Both the position numbers and the translations under genes were made by a program. Under the pieces are notes generated by a model that ran no database searches, was not told the DNA's origin, and saw only the letters and a list, made by a program, of their open reading frames with translations. A stretch of DNA of 64,000 bases from Neurospora intermedia. Taxonomy: Eukaryota > Ascomycota > Sordariomycetes > Sordariales > Sordariaceae. The DNA lies in contig BTPP01000013.1 of the NCBI GenBank assembly GCA_037102815.1, positions 310,001-374,000 of the forward strand, read 5' to 3'. This document shows, one piece after another, positions 1-12,712 of the stretch (position 1 is its first letter; every line of letters begins with the position of its first letter).

Positions 1-3000
1 CCATCCTGTTCGACACACAACGAATGAATTGTGATAAGTATCGAACAAGATTCAACGAGGTGAACACCAGGACCCTGAAAAAAACCAAGATCAACGAGCC
101 CTGCATGAGATTCGCGAGATGCTGCAACCCAATGTTGCAAACAAGAAAGCCAACGGCGGCATGAAGCTTGGACCATGCAGTGAATCCAAGGTGAAGCTGC
201 CCCGCCGTCACTTTCATGGATGGACTCAGGGTTGTGAGCTTGTGGGGTACGTCAGCTGTCAGGGTTAACGGCCGTGGTTGGTCCGTCTCTTTTGCAGAAA
301 GGGAACTGCGGGGCTCTTGTCACCTTGCTGACCTGTGCCCTCTGCGTACCTGGTCAGCAATCACTCATCGCTACGGTACGGTGAGCGCCGAACGCGGCCG
401 GGAAGTTGAACCCTTGAGGGAACTGAAGTGAACTTTGGTCACCGCCAAGCAGCAAGGGAGGTTTCCTGAAGGAAGGTCAGCGTCACCATGTCTCTTCATC
501 TGGCATTGCATCTGATACCGCATTAGTTTGGACATCAATGCAAGATGAAGCGCAACAAGTAACGCTTCTTCTTGGAGTTTCAACCTCGGGGGACTTTGAT
601 TCGTTCTCGCCGTGTCTTTCTTGTCTTGCTCGGCTGACTTTTGCGATCGTGACCAGATTCTGAGCACGTTTCGGTTTCTCATCTCGTCGTCGCCGACCCT
701 GATCTGATGGATGAACGAATGGGAAGGTGCAGGGTGCCTGGCAGAGCACCGACTCACCTCGCTGGCGTTCACGTCGGCAGGGCAGCGACATCCGTTCAGT
801 TCTGTTGCCATGGGATCATGCTTGAGACCGACCTTCATGCAAAGCAAGCATCTCCGGTCAACGCGGCACTTTCTCTGCGTTTTCGTTGCTGTGGCATTCA
901 ATTCACTTCCCAGCCGCGCCAGCCTTCTGGGCTGGATGCTCAGTCCGAGTCCTCTCCGTCTCCCCGTCGGATTCACTCACCGTGCGCCTTGTTCACCGTT
1001 TTGGGAGGCTATCTCTACTAGTACCTACCACAGCGCACTGTGAGTTTGCTCAAACATTGCAGTGACCGCCTCCGGGGCCTCACATCGTCGACCTCGAGTT
1101 ACCAAAGAGGCGGGACCATCAAGTTTGGGCAAGTCAACGCCACCAATGCGCAACCTACACTGGTCTCGCTCAGCCTTATAAGCAGCCAGATACCATCACT
1201 AATAGGCCGTGATAGCAGCGCTATATGGTCAGTATTTGTCTGACTTTCTTATAGAGATAGTAAAATCATGATTGATTAGGTAAGTAGTTTGTTCCGCGTA
1301 AAGTCGATTTTGTATAATCATTCAATAAGCTCAATCAAGTGAAATCCTCTCGTTCTGTGTTCACCAAGTTTGCGTCCTAATATTGAACACGGCACGGATG
1401 GTTATGTCTGCTGTTAGTTGACACTAACACCCAAAGACATGGAACATGCTGGAACATTGTCATCACGTCAATGCAATCTTGTTGTCTCTGTACGGGAAGA
1501 GATGATGTGGTACCATGTTGGGCCCCGAATCCGGAATCCCCTGGCGTGTCCCTGAATTTCACTGAATGCGGTTCCGATATGCCCCTTGCAAAGGCGCATT
1601 ATTGGTGCAAACATTCATCATCGTCTTGGTCTGTGATGGAAATATGCTGGACCAACTACCCAGAATAAGATGCGGTCCTCATCGAGCACCGACTGGGACA
1701 TACCCTCCCTGGAAGCTGTATGGAATGCTGGAATGTGGAAATTGGCCTAAATGCAGGAACCAGGCACAAGACATGGTTTGTTGGAGTTAAACACCACAAA
1801 AACGCATCACGAGACCATTTTCACTTGCACGTTGGACTTCACTTCATCGAGTCTCTGCCCAGCTCCCGTCGGTAGCCTTTTGTGTGTAGCGCGCCGTCCC
1901 TTCCTTCAAACAGAACCTTTCCTTCTCGTCCGTCCCCCCTCCACGACTGCCGGCACCTCTTACTACATCTCAAGCGCTGTCAAGTGGAGGTCTACTGCGG
2001 TTACAGGCGACGGAGCTGCCTTCCACTTGGGTTCCCGTCAACTGAAGCCTTTTAAAAAGTGGGGGTCAAAATTGGGGGCCCACCCCGCGTAGGGCGCGCT
2101 CGGATTTTCTTGTCACTGCATAAAGGTACGTACTTACCTAATTGCATCCGCGCGCGTCTCCATCTCAAATTCCATTCCATTCATTCCGTCCTCTCCAGGT
2201 CAACATCGCAAGTCTCGACACCCTGTCCGTCTATGCCGCCGTCTTCACGATGCCCCGACCTCCGTTCCCAAGATCCCAGGACCCAACGACCAGACCGGCC
2301 AAAACCACTCGTACTGTGTACCGCGACACACTGTCTGTGCCGTTTTCCCTTCCTAGTGTAGTGTACTTGTCCACTTTGTTTCCAATGCCTGTCTCCTCTT
2401 TTTGGTTCTTGGTGGACTGGAGAATCCACTCCGACGGCAGATCAGCGTCCAGCATTTTGCAACTGGAAACAAAGTCTTTTTTTTTTTTTTCTTAATTCCA
2501 CTCTCATCGACGATTCGTTCGAGACTCGAGTGCAGCTCCGCCAGCAGTTGAGCCGCCTCTGTCCACTATTTATCACGCGCTAATCTTTTTCTCCCTGTTT
2601 GTCCTTGTTTGATTGCTTTGTTCCGTTTTTTTTGTATTTTTTTCAGTGTGCCCTAGGCTACTACGATAGAATCGGATACCAGGCTAACAAAGACCATGTT
2701 CGTGCGCAAGGTTGTCGTGGGACAGAGAAAAGTCAGAAACATGCCACTATCCCACCATGCCTCCAAGCGACCAAGCGACCAAGCGAGGGGTTGACTGATT
2801 GGCCAATGTATAATACCTGTACATCATAATGTTTGCGATTTCCGGAGATCCTATCGCCAGCCTACACCCCTTAAGACATTCTGCCTCCCTGCCCTGGCGC
2901 ATCCTTCTCTTGGCGTCACGCTGCCTGGCTTGTCGCGGCGGAGTTCAGAAAAAGACAAGCCACTGCATCGCTTAAGCCTCGACAGTGACCAACAAAGACA

Positions 3001-5700
3001 GACGTCGGACGCACACACAAACGGACGGCACAGTAGTGTAGACGCCAGAGCTAGGTAGCGGTATGTACGCCTGGAAGCTCGACAATAGTAGCTGGCGCCT
3101 TGCCCCTCAAGATTCGCTTCTCCGTTGTCGACAAAAAGAGGAATTGTCCAATCAACAGCCAAGCACGTGGTGAACATTGTTGTCTTCCTTTGCTTCCCGA
3201 CCAATGATGGTTCTAAACCAGAGATCCGGATCTTTCAAAGCCTTGCAAGTGCATGCTTAAAAGCAAAAGACCAATGTCAGGTCATGCTGCTGGCGTCAGC
3301 TCCGGGATGCGATGGTGGTGAGAGGATCTGTAAGTTGGCAATTCATAGGATCGCACACAGCTTGTCGTACACTAGGTATACAAGTTGGACTCAGCCCACT
3401 GTCCGCTGCGGCCATGCTATCATCAAGCATGACCATCGCAATGTCCTGCAGTGGCGCCGCAGAATTATGTACCACAGTATGCGTGCACGATCCGATCTCT
3501 CCTCACACCGGGGGTGAACCCCGCGGGAGTGCGTGTTAAAGGTGGACAAAAGTATTATCCAGATGTTGTTTTGCTTCCTTGATGGCGTGGATACTATTCT
3601 AGCTCTCCCCCTCTTTCGCAACAATCTTGGTGGAGTGAAAAGACTGAATGCGCAGGCACGCACACATAAGGCACATTTTCAGTGATCATCACTACTATGT
3701 TCATCATCGGCAGTTGTCACGGTCATCACCACGTCGTTCTTAAATATAAGCGGAGTAGACATGGTCCCCAACATCCTTGTGGTTGAGTACGTACACTCCT
3801 CCCGCTCGAGGACTGGAGCATTATGTAGAGGTAGTGTATTAGGAAGGCGCAACGGTATCGTCAGGACTAGAGGTAGGTAGCTCCATGCCATTGTGCCCGA
3901 TATAAAAAACGACATGTACCAACAACATCCTTCACTTGGGGCGCAATAATGATCGTGCTCCATAGCGCCCATATCATACCGGGATACGGGTCAGAAACGG
4001 AGGGGGGGAAATGAGTGATACATTGAAAAACCAGGATGAAAAACACTAGACCCTACTAGCTCGTACTACTGTAGCAGGACATCTCTGGGGCTTGAAGGTA
4101 CAGTAGGTGGAAAGTAGAAGATGCTCCTCTCTTGTCTTCAATGTCGATGCGAGCAATGTGCCCATCGGCCCACCCAAAAGCACGACCGACCCAAACAGGC
4201 AAGTGGAAGTTTTGCTATTGGAAGCTTGGCTTTTCGTCCGTCTTTTTTCCTTGAGCCGATCACAACCTGCTTAAAGACAGGCGCTGGACCCGATAAGGGA
4301 TAGCACGATAAGAGATCTGATCAGAAATTCGATCAAGCGATCAGAGTCAACAACAAACGAAAATCAGGGACTTTCAGGGACTTCTAAAAAAAAAAAAAAA
4401 AAAAAAGAGAGAGTCAGAGAAAAAAACGTCAGGGACCTTGGTAAGTCGATAAATGAAAAGCAGGTACATTTTCATCTTGATTGTTTCGACTCGATCGTCT
4501 GTGGCGCTGGCAGAAGCATGAGTGCAGTGGGGACGCCGAATCTTGGAAAACCTTGGAATCGTGAGATCACTGCAAGAGCCAAGTTGCTCTGCCCCTTTTC
4601 ACGAGACCCGCGGGACCCCTAGCGGTTTTTTCTTTGATGGAGGGTCGCAACTTGCGAGAAACGACTAGGTGTGAGCCAACCAGTCGACAGCGTTGTCGTC
4701 GACGACAAGGCTTGGGGTTGGAAGTTGCGTGCCACTCATTGAACTACTTAGGCGGTTGGAGGTTCTTGGTAGTCTCCAAATGTGCAGCCGCATGAGGAGC
4801 AGTGCAGTGGCCTGCTTGAGGCGGTTATTGCACTTGCGATTCATGGTAGAACAAAACGATGCTAAGCCCCATGGAAGATATCATGTCAAGGAAAGCGCGG
4901 GGCTTGCACCCTTCGTTGCCGACGGACTTTGCCCGGGCGAAGTGCGGAACTGGCCATCTTACCAGCGACGACGACGACTCATCACCAACAGGATTTACAT
5001 ACCCTGCAGTCATCAATAGTTTGCAATCCCCGTCCTGGCCTCTCTTCATGCAAGTCTTGGAGAGAAACTCTTCAAAGGCGATTCATGCTGGGGGGCTTAG
5101 GTACTGGAATGAAATATGGGTAGGGGGGTTCCATGGCCAAATTTGGTGTTTGTTTCGTTCATCTGCTTGGAGTCGGAAGCTGTCACCGAATTCGTCTTAA
5201 GCGCGGCAACTATGTGTGTTAGTGCGGCCGGCAACGGGCGGCAATTGACCTTGTACTACGACGGGATTCAACGTTTGACCAATAATGGCGGAAGCAGGGA
5301 TGGTGGCTCCGGGGGTATGAATGGTTGCCTTAGCGACTTTTGTTAGTCTTTGTTGATGGACTTCAGAGTTCATCACCTGAATTTGAGTTTCACAATAAAA
5401 CATATAGCGGGGAAAGGGGGGCCTCGATGTCAGATAGGTCATAAATGGATTGAAAGATGGTCATCCGGTGAGTTCGAGATCGATGGTACAGTACACCCCG
5501 CAAGAGGATTGCCCGCGAGGCACAGAGTCAGTGTAGCTTGGCCAGCACCGACCAAACATCAAAGTTAACCTCGTACCCATGGGTATTGCACAAAACCACA
5601 TCAATCGCATAACATTCACCTGATTCAGTATATTAGTAACCCCGCCCTTTCTCAATCTGGCAGAAGAAACCAATAGGTCAGGGGCAGGAACGTCTGGATA
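1..5700. other. No supportable gene; AT/CT-rich intergenic sequence
   Basis: All open frames here are short (longest about 200 codons), occur on both strands over each other, and show no recognisable domain or fungal codon bias. A pyrimidine-rich stretch around 2,160-2,490 ends in a T14-class run at about 2,477-2,490 and resembles the CT-rich leaders seen upstream of Neurospora genes, but no gene follows it. A CTAGAGGTAGGTAG copy of the dispersed motif lies at 3,867-3,880. I see nothing else to annotate. Confidence 0.6.
4386..4406 (+). repeat. Poly-A homopolymer (A21)
   Basis: An uninterrupted run of 21 A residues followed by GAGAGAG. It is a simple mononucleotide repeat. Read on the minus strand it is a T21 run, which could end a Pol III transcript, but I found no A box/B box pair in the flanking 120 bases on that strand. 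Confidence 0.9.
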
Positions 5701-6289
5701 CCTACTATGCGCGCGATTTATGCTCTCCGGGATTCGAGTCCAGGCTCATCCATCCCACTCGAGCACGACTCACGGAACATGCCGCGCACCAGCAAGCCAC
5801 CCCGCTCCGCGCCTAACCCGGTAAGGGAGCCGCCGGCCGGAGCTTTACCTCGCCGGAGATATAAAGAAAGAAGCTTATCCCGATGCTAATGTCCTTACGA
5901 TAACCCCGTCCCGGGTCAAATAATCATAGATCCGCGAGCTGTGAGAGTGGACTCGGGCTGTTGAACTGTTGGAAACTATTGAAAAACTAATATAAACTAC
6001 TACTACTGTACCGCATTGGAGAAGACGAAGCTGGAAGAGAAAAGAAGAGCATGAGAAGAACTAGGAGACTTGAAAATGTATTCCGTTTTGATAGCGGCGG
6101 CGACGGTTACTCACGGTTGGTCACTGCATCGTTCGTACCTGTGCTTACTGTGACTAACTGTAACGGATGCGCCCGGTTCACGATAGTAGTAATACCGGCA
6201 TCAATATCCAACATCGGCGGACCGGTCGTGTCACTTTTGTTGTTGTCGTGTGAAAAAATCCTTACATAGTTGCGTACGATGGAGTTCCG

Positions 6290-6840
6290 AGTGCGAGGAA
6301 CATCGGTTCGCTTATGTGCCGGCATCACAGCTGTACCCCGCGGTTCCCCCGCCTGGCCGGTCTTACCCCGGACCCCCGGATTAGGACTCCGGGGAAAACC
6401 CCGTGTGGCCCCGCGTTTTATACCGGCATTGTGGGTAATGCTGGCATCGGTGAGAAGTCGGCGGCTTTTTGGAGACACGCTGTGGTGTGCGCCGAAAGGG
6501 CCTGAAAAGGAACCGGGACGCTGGGGAAATCCGTCGGAGCAGATATACGGATGTGGCAGGCGGTATCTTTTGGACATGCACGTCTGACAATTTCAGGTTA
6601 CCATGTACCAACCCAACGACCGTGTCCACAGTCAGGCCGACTTGTGGCCGGCGCGAGCCCTCGCCAGCAACATCGGGGACAGACCGGGGGAAGCGCGGGG
6701 GCCAGACGGGGTTGCAATTTGCGGCCCAACGGCGTGGACATGCGGGGGCGGCGGCCAAGCACGGGGTACACTCTGCGGGAAGACGGGACGGGCGGCTCCC
6801 GGACCCATAAAAACGCCGTGAACAAGTCCGACCCCGCGAT
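6290..6840. other. GC-rich island of unknown origin
   Basis: About 550 bases that are visibly richer in G and C than the flanks, with overlapping open frames on both strands (for example minus 6,107-6,577 and minus 6,381-6,884). The open frames are probably a by-product of low stop-codon frequency rather than genes: none has a recognisable domain and their third positions are not C-biased like the real genes in this window. A 7-bp hairpin (CCCCGGA / TCCGGGG, loop TTAGGAC) lies near 6,373-6,395. Identity unknown. Confidence 0.4.
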
Positions 6841-9800
6841 TCCGCAAAACAAAACACCCACCCCCCCGGCCGGCGTACATACAAAAATAAAAGAAAAGTG
6901 AGTTCCCCGCAAAATGCAATGCAATGTCGTTTGTGATGAAGGATTTTCTCTTACAGCCGTTCTGAGTGGTTCGGCATTCCGGGGTTGGAAATGCGGGCGG
7001 CACGACTTGAGAAAACTAATAAAAAAAAGAAACAAAAAAAATGACAGAGACTTGTTGACAACTCATCTCACCACCGTTTAGACAAAATGTATTGCCGATT
7101 CACGTTGCTGGTGGTTCGCATGGCAATCGATCAGCACTTTCCTGATTGTCGGTCTCCACGGCATTGCGAATCTTTTTGTTGTTTTGTTTTTAGCAATTTC
7201 AGCCTCGTACCGCATTCCATCCCACATACACTATATCCTATAACAAAGCAGAGAAATGAAGGCATATCCACACAAGATGCCAATCTGGATCGCTCGATGG
7301 TGTCTAAGAGATCTAACTCGGTGAAAGGTATTTCCTGTTCCTGGCTAATTCCAGCATGTCTTCCTTCGCCGGCACGGTATTGGCTCGTTCCTGGCTTCGT
7401 GTTCCTGGATTCAGTTTGGACCTGGGAACATGGCGTGATGACGAGTTTAGCCAAAATAAGACTTGGTGGAGTCCGTGTTGTTGTTGTCCCTTTGGCGGCC
7501 TTGTTGGAAATTGAAGAGCTCTCCTTTCTTTGGCTGTCTGTACGTTGAGGAGCGAGCATTGGACATTTTGATCTTCGAGCTGTCTCTTTCGTTTTCATCC
7601 AGTGCTTGTTGTCCTCGCAGCTTCGGAGAGTGCATCTCTTGACGCGCAAGCATCTCCAACTTTTTTTTCCTCTCCTTCTCCAACAGGTCCCATTTGGAGT
7701 GTAATGACGTAGGACTATGTTTCAAAGCTGACCTTGCAATCGGCGTTTTTGGTGAGCAATCGTGGCACGTCCGGGATGGTTGGCCTGACCCTTGTGGATT
7801 GGCAATGGCTCAGCCGCTAGCACTGACTGGGATTAGGAAAGAAAGAAAGAGAGACCAAAGATAAGGTAACGAAAGAAGGCTAGCGCAGGCCAGCGGAGAT
7901 AAGCATGGCTCCACATGCTATCCATTGGCTAGGTCGGGTTCTAGTGGCAGGCAGGCGGGGGGCTCAGTGAATGTGGAGAAAGACAAAAGTGCGCTAAGAG
8001 CTACAGTACCCCACTCTCTCCGCTGTTCCTTGCCAAGCAGTCGTGCCAAGCGGCCTGGCCCCAAAAAGTGACTGCAGGAAAAAGCGGTTCCTCTCAGGCC
8101 CGGTCCCTGCTGTGCATCCTCCCGCCCTTGACTGATTATCTAATAGCGGTGGATTTTGTCGCGAGTGGTGTGGTTTTCGAACTCGAACCACTCCAGCTTC
8201 GTTTTGGAAGTTGCTGATTCTCTCGTGTTTGTCCATCCCGATATTGAATAGTTTTCATAATACTATCTGACTCTTCTCATTGTCAGGTTACTGCGTACAT
8301 AGTACTCGAGCTGTCGGGCTGGAGACAAAGTCTCAAAAAGTCCGTCGGAAAGAGAGATACTACACGTTTGATACGGTAGCCGGGCGGCACGGTTGCCGGA
8401 TGGAAACTGAAGAGTCTGGGAAAGAACCTCCGGTTTTTCCATCAAGCAAATCTCCTTTCCAGTGTTGATCGACAGTCAGACAGACCATTTTTTGTGTGTG
8501 GCTTCGAAAAAAACTCAATAGCCAATGAGAAACCATGAAAAGGCCGCGGCTGCCCAATCATATTTGCTCACATTCCTCCTTTCTCCTCTTTTTTTTTTCT
8601 CCAGACGGGCTTGTTGCTTGCTGCGACGGAGTTGCTGTAGTCGCCGCCGTCGACCAGTCGTCAGAACAAAAAGACTGGGAAGAGTGGTATGCTATAAGCC
8701 CCCTGATCGTAGCCGGACTTGATCGAGTCGACAGTGTGTGCACGACCACGACGAAGGAAGGCTGTCAAAATGAACATTGATAGAGCCAAGGCGTCGATGA
8801 TACGTACAGTTTATGAGCACTGTCTCACCGTCTTCAGGCTGCGACGGTGAACGGTTCGTTCACTTGGACGGTCTGACGGTCAAAATCACCTCGCTTTCTC
8901 AGCCGCCAGCCGCCAAGCTGCCTGTCAGCAAGATTAGCAGCTGCCGACATTACTTCAGTCTTTAGTGTAGGAGATCCGTCTCTCGCCAGTTGATCTCCCG
9001 CTTTTGATCAACCAGACTGCCAAACCTTATCTCAAGGTCAACGCTTATCAATTGGATCGGGCATTGGATGTGTTGACTAGGTCCGCTTGGAACCATCGAC
9101 TGATACCCGCCTACCTACACACCAGCAACCTCCTTGTAAAGGAGCATTCCGAATGACCATGATCGTATGAGATCCTCATTTGATATACATCCTTTGATAT
9201 GCAATTCGTCCCCGCATCAATAAAGAGGAAGAAATAGAAAAAAGCGTGGGGTCACCCCGCGGTTTGTGCTCGCGAATCTCGATCGAGTGTGCATATCTCA
9301 AAAGTTGGAGAAAAGTGGTGGTTGTGGCTTGGTGCATGGGCGCAGGCGTTCCAGACCAGGTGATCTTCACTGGTCCAGCAAAAAGGAGGAGACGGCAGCT
9401 GGCAATGTAGATGACGAAGTACATATTCCATTGGAAGACGAAAGACGGCAATCACCGCGACTACGAGCTTCTCTACTTCTCTGGGTCGAGTTGTTGGATG
9501 GTTCGGCGTGGAGTTTCCCCAACTTTCGTCTTATTGGATGGGAAAGGATCTTGATGCTGACAGGGAGGACGGACTGTCCCAAAATACCATGCCCGTTCCA
9601 ACATTGAACGACGATATGCCAATGTTGGAAAAATATCGACAACGTTCCAAGTTTGAGCCAATTGCCATGGTCATGCTCAATCCTTCCCAACCCCACGCTT
9701 GTCCTCCCACGCTCTCTCCCACGCCGCCCGCCGTTTGCAAAGACGGCACAGCGTCTGTTGAACTACATCGGTCAAGGTCAAGGGAGGTCAGCACTGCCGC

Positions 9801-9927
9801 AGATTGTGTTACCGCAAGGTGAGCAATTGTTGGCCAAAAGTCGCTTCTGCTTCATCCTGCTAGCAACCTATGGGAGCACCCGGAAACCACCTTCCAGTTC
9901 AATTTGGAATGGGACGGTTTCGGCTCC
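6841..9927. other. Intergenic; one possible coding relic, otherwise nothing
   Basis: No gene that I can support. The minus frame at 7,447-7,725 reads as a Lys/Glu/Gln-rich peptide (contains EKERKKKLEMLARQEM, a helix-like stretch) and is preceded on the minus strand by a possible splice acceptor, so it could be the last exon of an unsolved gene or a relic. It has no ATG at its upstream end and no homologue that I recognise. The rest of the stretch shows only short, mutually overlapping frames and simple AAAG and CT tracts. Confidence 0.35.
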
Positions 9928-9980
9928 TGGTTGACTGGTTGACTGGTTGACTGGTTGACTGGCTGACTGGCTGGCTGGCT
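9928..9980 (+). repeat. Tandem 8-mer repeat (TTGACTGG)n
   Basis: Four exact TTGACTGG units followed by degenerate CTGACTGG and CTGG units. This is a short minisatellite. It produces the artefactual SQPVNQST-type repeat in the minus-strand frames here, which should not be read as protein. Confidence 0.9.
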
Positions 9981-12108
9981 TGTCCTGGTCCTGGTCTCTC
10001 TTCGCTACCAGCCGCTTCTCGACTGTCTCTCGTCTGTTGAGCAAACTTCTCATCCCAGCATCCAATGAGACGCCATAGGTCATTCAAGCCAGGTAGAGGT
10101 AGGTAGAGCAAGCCGGGCTGACTGGTCGACATCCAGCTCGCAGCTACCCCTACCTCCAGTCAAGGCAGCCTTTACGACACAGGCCGAATACGGATATTGG
10201 TGTGGTAGGTGAAAGTGTTAAGCAGGTAGAGGTAGGAAAGCAAAAGGCGGTGAATTACCGTGGTGAAGGTAAAAGTATCACACCACTTCCCAGGGCTGGC
10301 AACTCACTCGTGACTTTCTACTTGGAGTGCAAGTTCATGCGGTCGCCAGATTCAAAATGGAGCCTCAATAGGGGAAATGGGTGAAGGAAGCGGCGGCAGC
10401 ACACATGATGCGTGTTTCCTTCTTCTTCTTCCCCTCTTCACCAGGTCGGAGGCTCGGGTTTGACTGGGTATGCCTGCTCAATGCATACGCGCCCACTGAC
10501 TGCGACTCGATCCTCGCTCTGTCATTGCTAGAAGTTCATGAGAGAACCACAGAGAGCTTACGGACCACCTACTGATTACCGTTAGATACCACCATGATGT
10601 AGCCCTTAACGGAAGAGGAAGAACGGTCCTGTTGTCAGCAAACTACGTACTGGTGTGGTGAAGTAGAGGAACTTGATGAAGCTGCTGGGACCGGCACACT
10701 GTATACATGTCCGGTTCCGTTTGGTAGTGCCTGCGGTACGACATTTCACCTTGCTAGCGATCTTCGAGCGGCGACTTTTGCTTCGCCGTATTCTCCCAAA
10801 GAGGAAGGAACTGGCTTTGTATATCACCAACATGATGCCTCGTGGCAGTGTAAACGAGTTGATGAGCGTTTAGTGTCCCAAGACGCTTTCTTTCAAGGTA
10901 CATTTGTCGCCATCGACACCGCTGGACTTAGTATCTCCGACGTCTCTACAGAGTTCCTGGACAAAAGTGCGCAACATGCCTTTAGTTGCTACGTTCCAGC
11001 TGGAGTTGCCTCCCTCGAGCCTGTCTATTATCTGCCCGTTACATCGGCCTCCATTACTTGCCCTTCAGCGAGTCGGTTCCACGGCGTCATGACACTTCAG
11101 TCTTGCTTCAAGCTCGCGTGTTTCGAGAAAATTTTCGCCTCAGGGAAAGAACGCACTCTAGGCAGTGCTCATCCGGCTGTGGACCAACTGCATTACAAAA
11201 CGGATCATGGCAGATGAGTTGCTATGGGTTATTGGGTCACGACATTCTCGTGGGACGTCAGATGGCTTTCGAAAAGGGCGTATCGCTGATGAGGTGGCGG
11301 CCATGACACTGGGCAATGGAAAGATGATCCAAGCGTGATGTAGGGGAACCGAAGTCAGTCGATTGAGGCAGAGACCGAGAACGAAACCCAACAATCCAGT
11401 CCATCCAGTCCGAGCCTTGAAAGTTCAGGGGGCGGGAGATGTGCGTATGGATGGTGATGATGATGATGATGATGACGAGGCGAGCATGAACACTCCGGGG
11501 AAAAGTCTGGGGTATGGGGACGATGAGAGGCAAGCAGAATGGACTGGACAGAAACACTGCTCAAAAGGTCGCCTTGCATGAAGTCTGAGGCCCCAGTGGT
11601 CCTATGGGGGCGTTGTTGATTTCGTGATGATAATATTATTTGGTGGTGGTGGTGGTGTCATCATCATACGGCGTCGCAACTGCAGCGATGAAGTACCATG
11701 AATGCTTTCCCTTTGTTCGTCAACTTGACACTGACTGAGTGAAATTGCAGTGCAATGATGTCGGTTCGTTCAGTTATTCCTTCCCCATCGATAGTGTTTG
11801 GCCAGTAACTTCCATCAAAGGCACGGCAGTCACGGGCGATGGTGGTGGTGGTTCCCTTAACAAAGTGTGGTGGTGGTCAAACGGGGACACTCAGACGCGG
11901 AAAGCACGACCGGTGAGGCAACCGACACGCAGCGGAATACTTGCCTCTACACTGCTAAGGAAGGGCCCAACCCTTTCACCGGTCGCCGCAGGACGAAATC
12001 TCCGCACGCAACAACAAAATGTGAGCGGTTCGGAAGATCTCCCTCCAGATTCCTCCAAATTCAATGGATGAGGAAACCACACCCGACGCAACAAGTGAAC
12101 GCCGCACC
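9981..12108. other. Intergenic with trinucleotide repeats
   Basis: No gene that I can support. The stretch holds a (GAT)n tract at about 11,455-11,475, a (TGG)5 tract at 11,641-11,656, and two copies of the dispersed AGGTAGAGGTAGG motif at about 10,091-10,107 and 10,224-10,238. The plus frames around 10,673-11,306 overlap one another and lack any domain signature. Confidence 0.5.
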
Positions 12109-12148
12109 CCGACCGACCGACCGACCAGCCGACCGACCAACCGACCGG
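12109..12148 (+). repeat. Tetranucleotide repeat (CCGA/ACCG)n
   Basis: About nine CCGA-like units with single-base interruptions. Microsatellite in intergenic DNA. Confidence 0.85.
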
Positions 12149-12327
12149 TTACGACGCGACACCCAACACCCGACACCCGACCCTATTGAAGGCTTGAACA
12201 ATGACCGATCAAGCCGTTACCGTTACCATCCCCATCTTGAGTGTCGCAAAGGATGTCGAGGACCAAAGAGACAGAAAAAGAGGAGGGGTACCAACACTTG
12301 GCGAAGCTGGGCTAGAAAGCGCTGGAA

Positions 12328-12357
12328 ACCACCACCACCACCACCACCACCACCACC
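12328..12357 (+). repeat. Trinucleotide repeat (ACC)10
   Basis: Ten uninterrupted ACC units. It creates poly-Pro and poly-Trp runs in the overlapping frames, none of which looks like a real gene. Confidence 0.9.
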
Positions 12358-12667
12358 TTGAGTGATAGTCCACAGCACGGCACAAGACAGAGAGAGCGTT
12401 ATCCGTCATTATCTGACAGATGGGTAACAATATCCGCGACCGAAGCGTTACGATTGCCCCGCAAAGTGGCTTTTACTGCTACTCTCTCGCTGCCACTGCT
12501 GCTCTCCTCGCTCCTGCTGCACAACGTTACACGGCCGCAGGCTGAGATGAGGTCTCGATAGACGAGACGCCCCTTCAAACTTGGCAACGCTGGAGTCTGG
12601 AGCAGTGGACAGAGTCCGTCGACTTACTCACGGCATCTGTGTCTGTGCCGTAAGCGAGTCGCTCAAA

Positions 12668-12712
12668 CACAATACAACACAATACAACACGACACAACAC
12701 CACACAACACAC
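12668..12712 (+). repeat. Degenerate (ACAAC/ATACA)n tract
   Basis: An A/C-only tract of ACAATACAAC-like units with occasional G, about 45 bases. Low-complexity intergenic repeat. Confidence 0.8.

Noticed and set aside
5735-5765. GATTCGAGTCC word like a tRNA B box
   Set aside because: No A box at the right distance and the T-stem does not pair.
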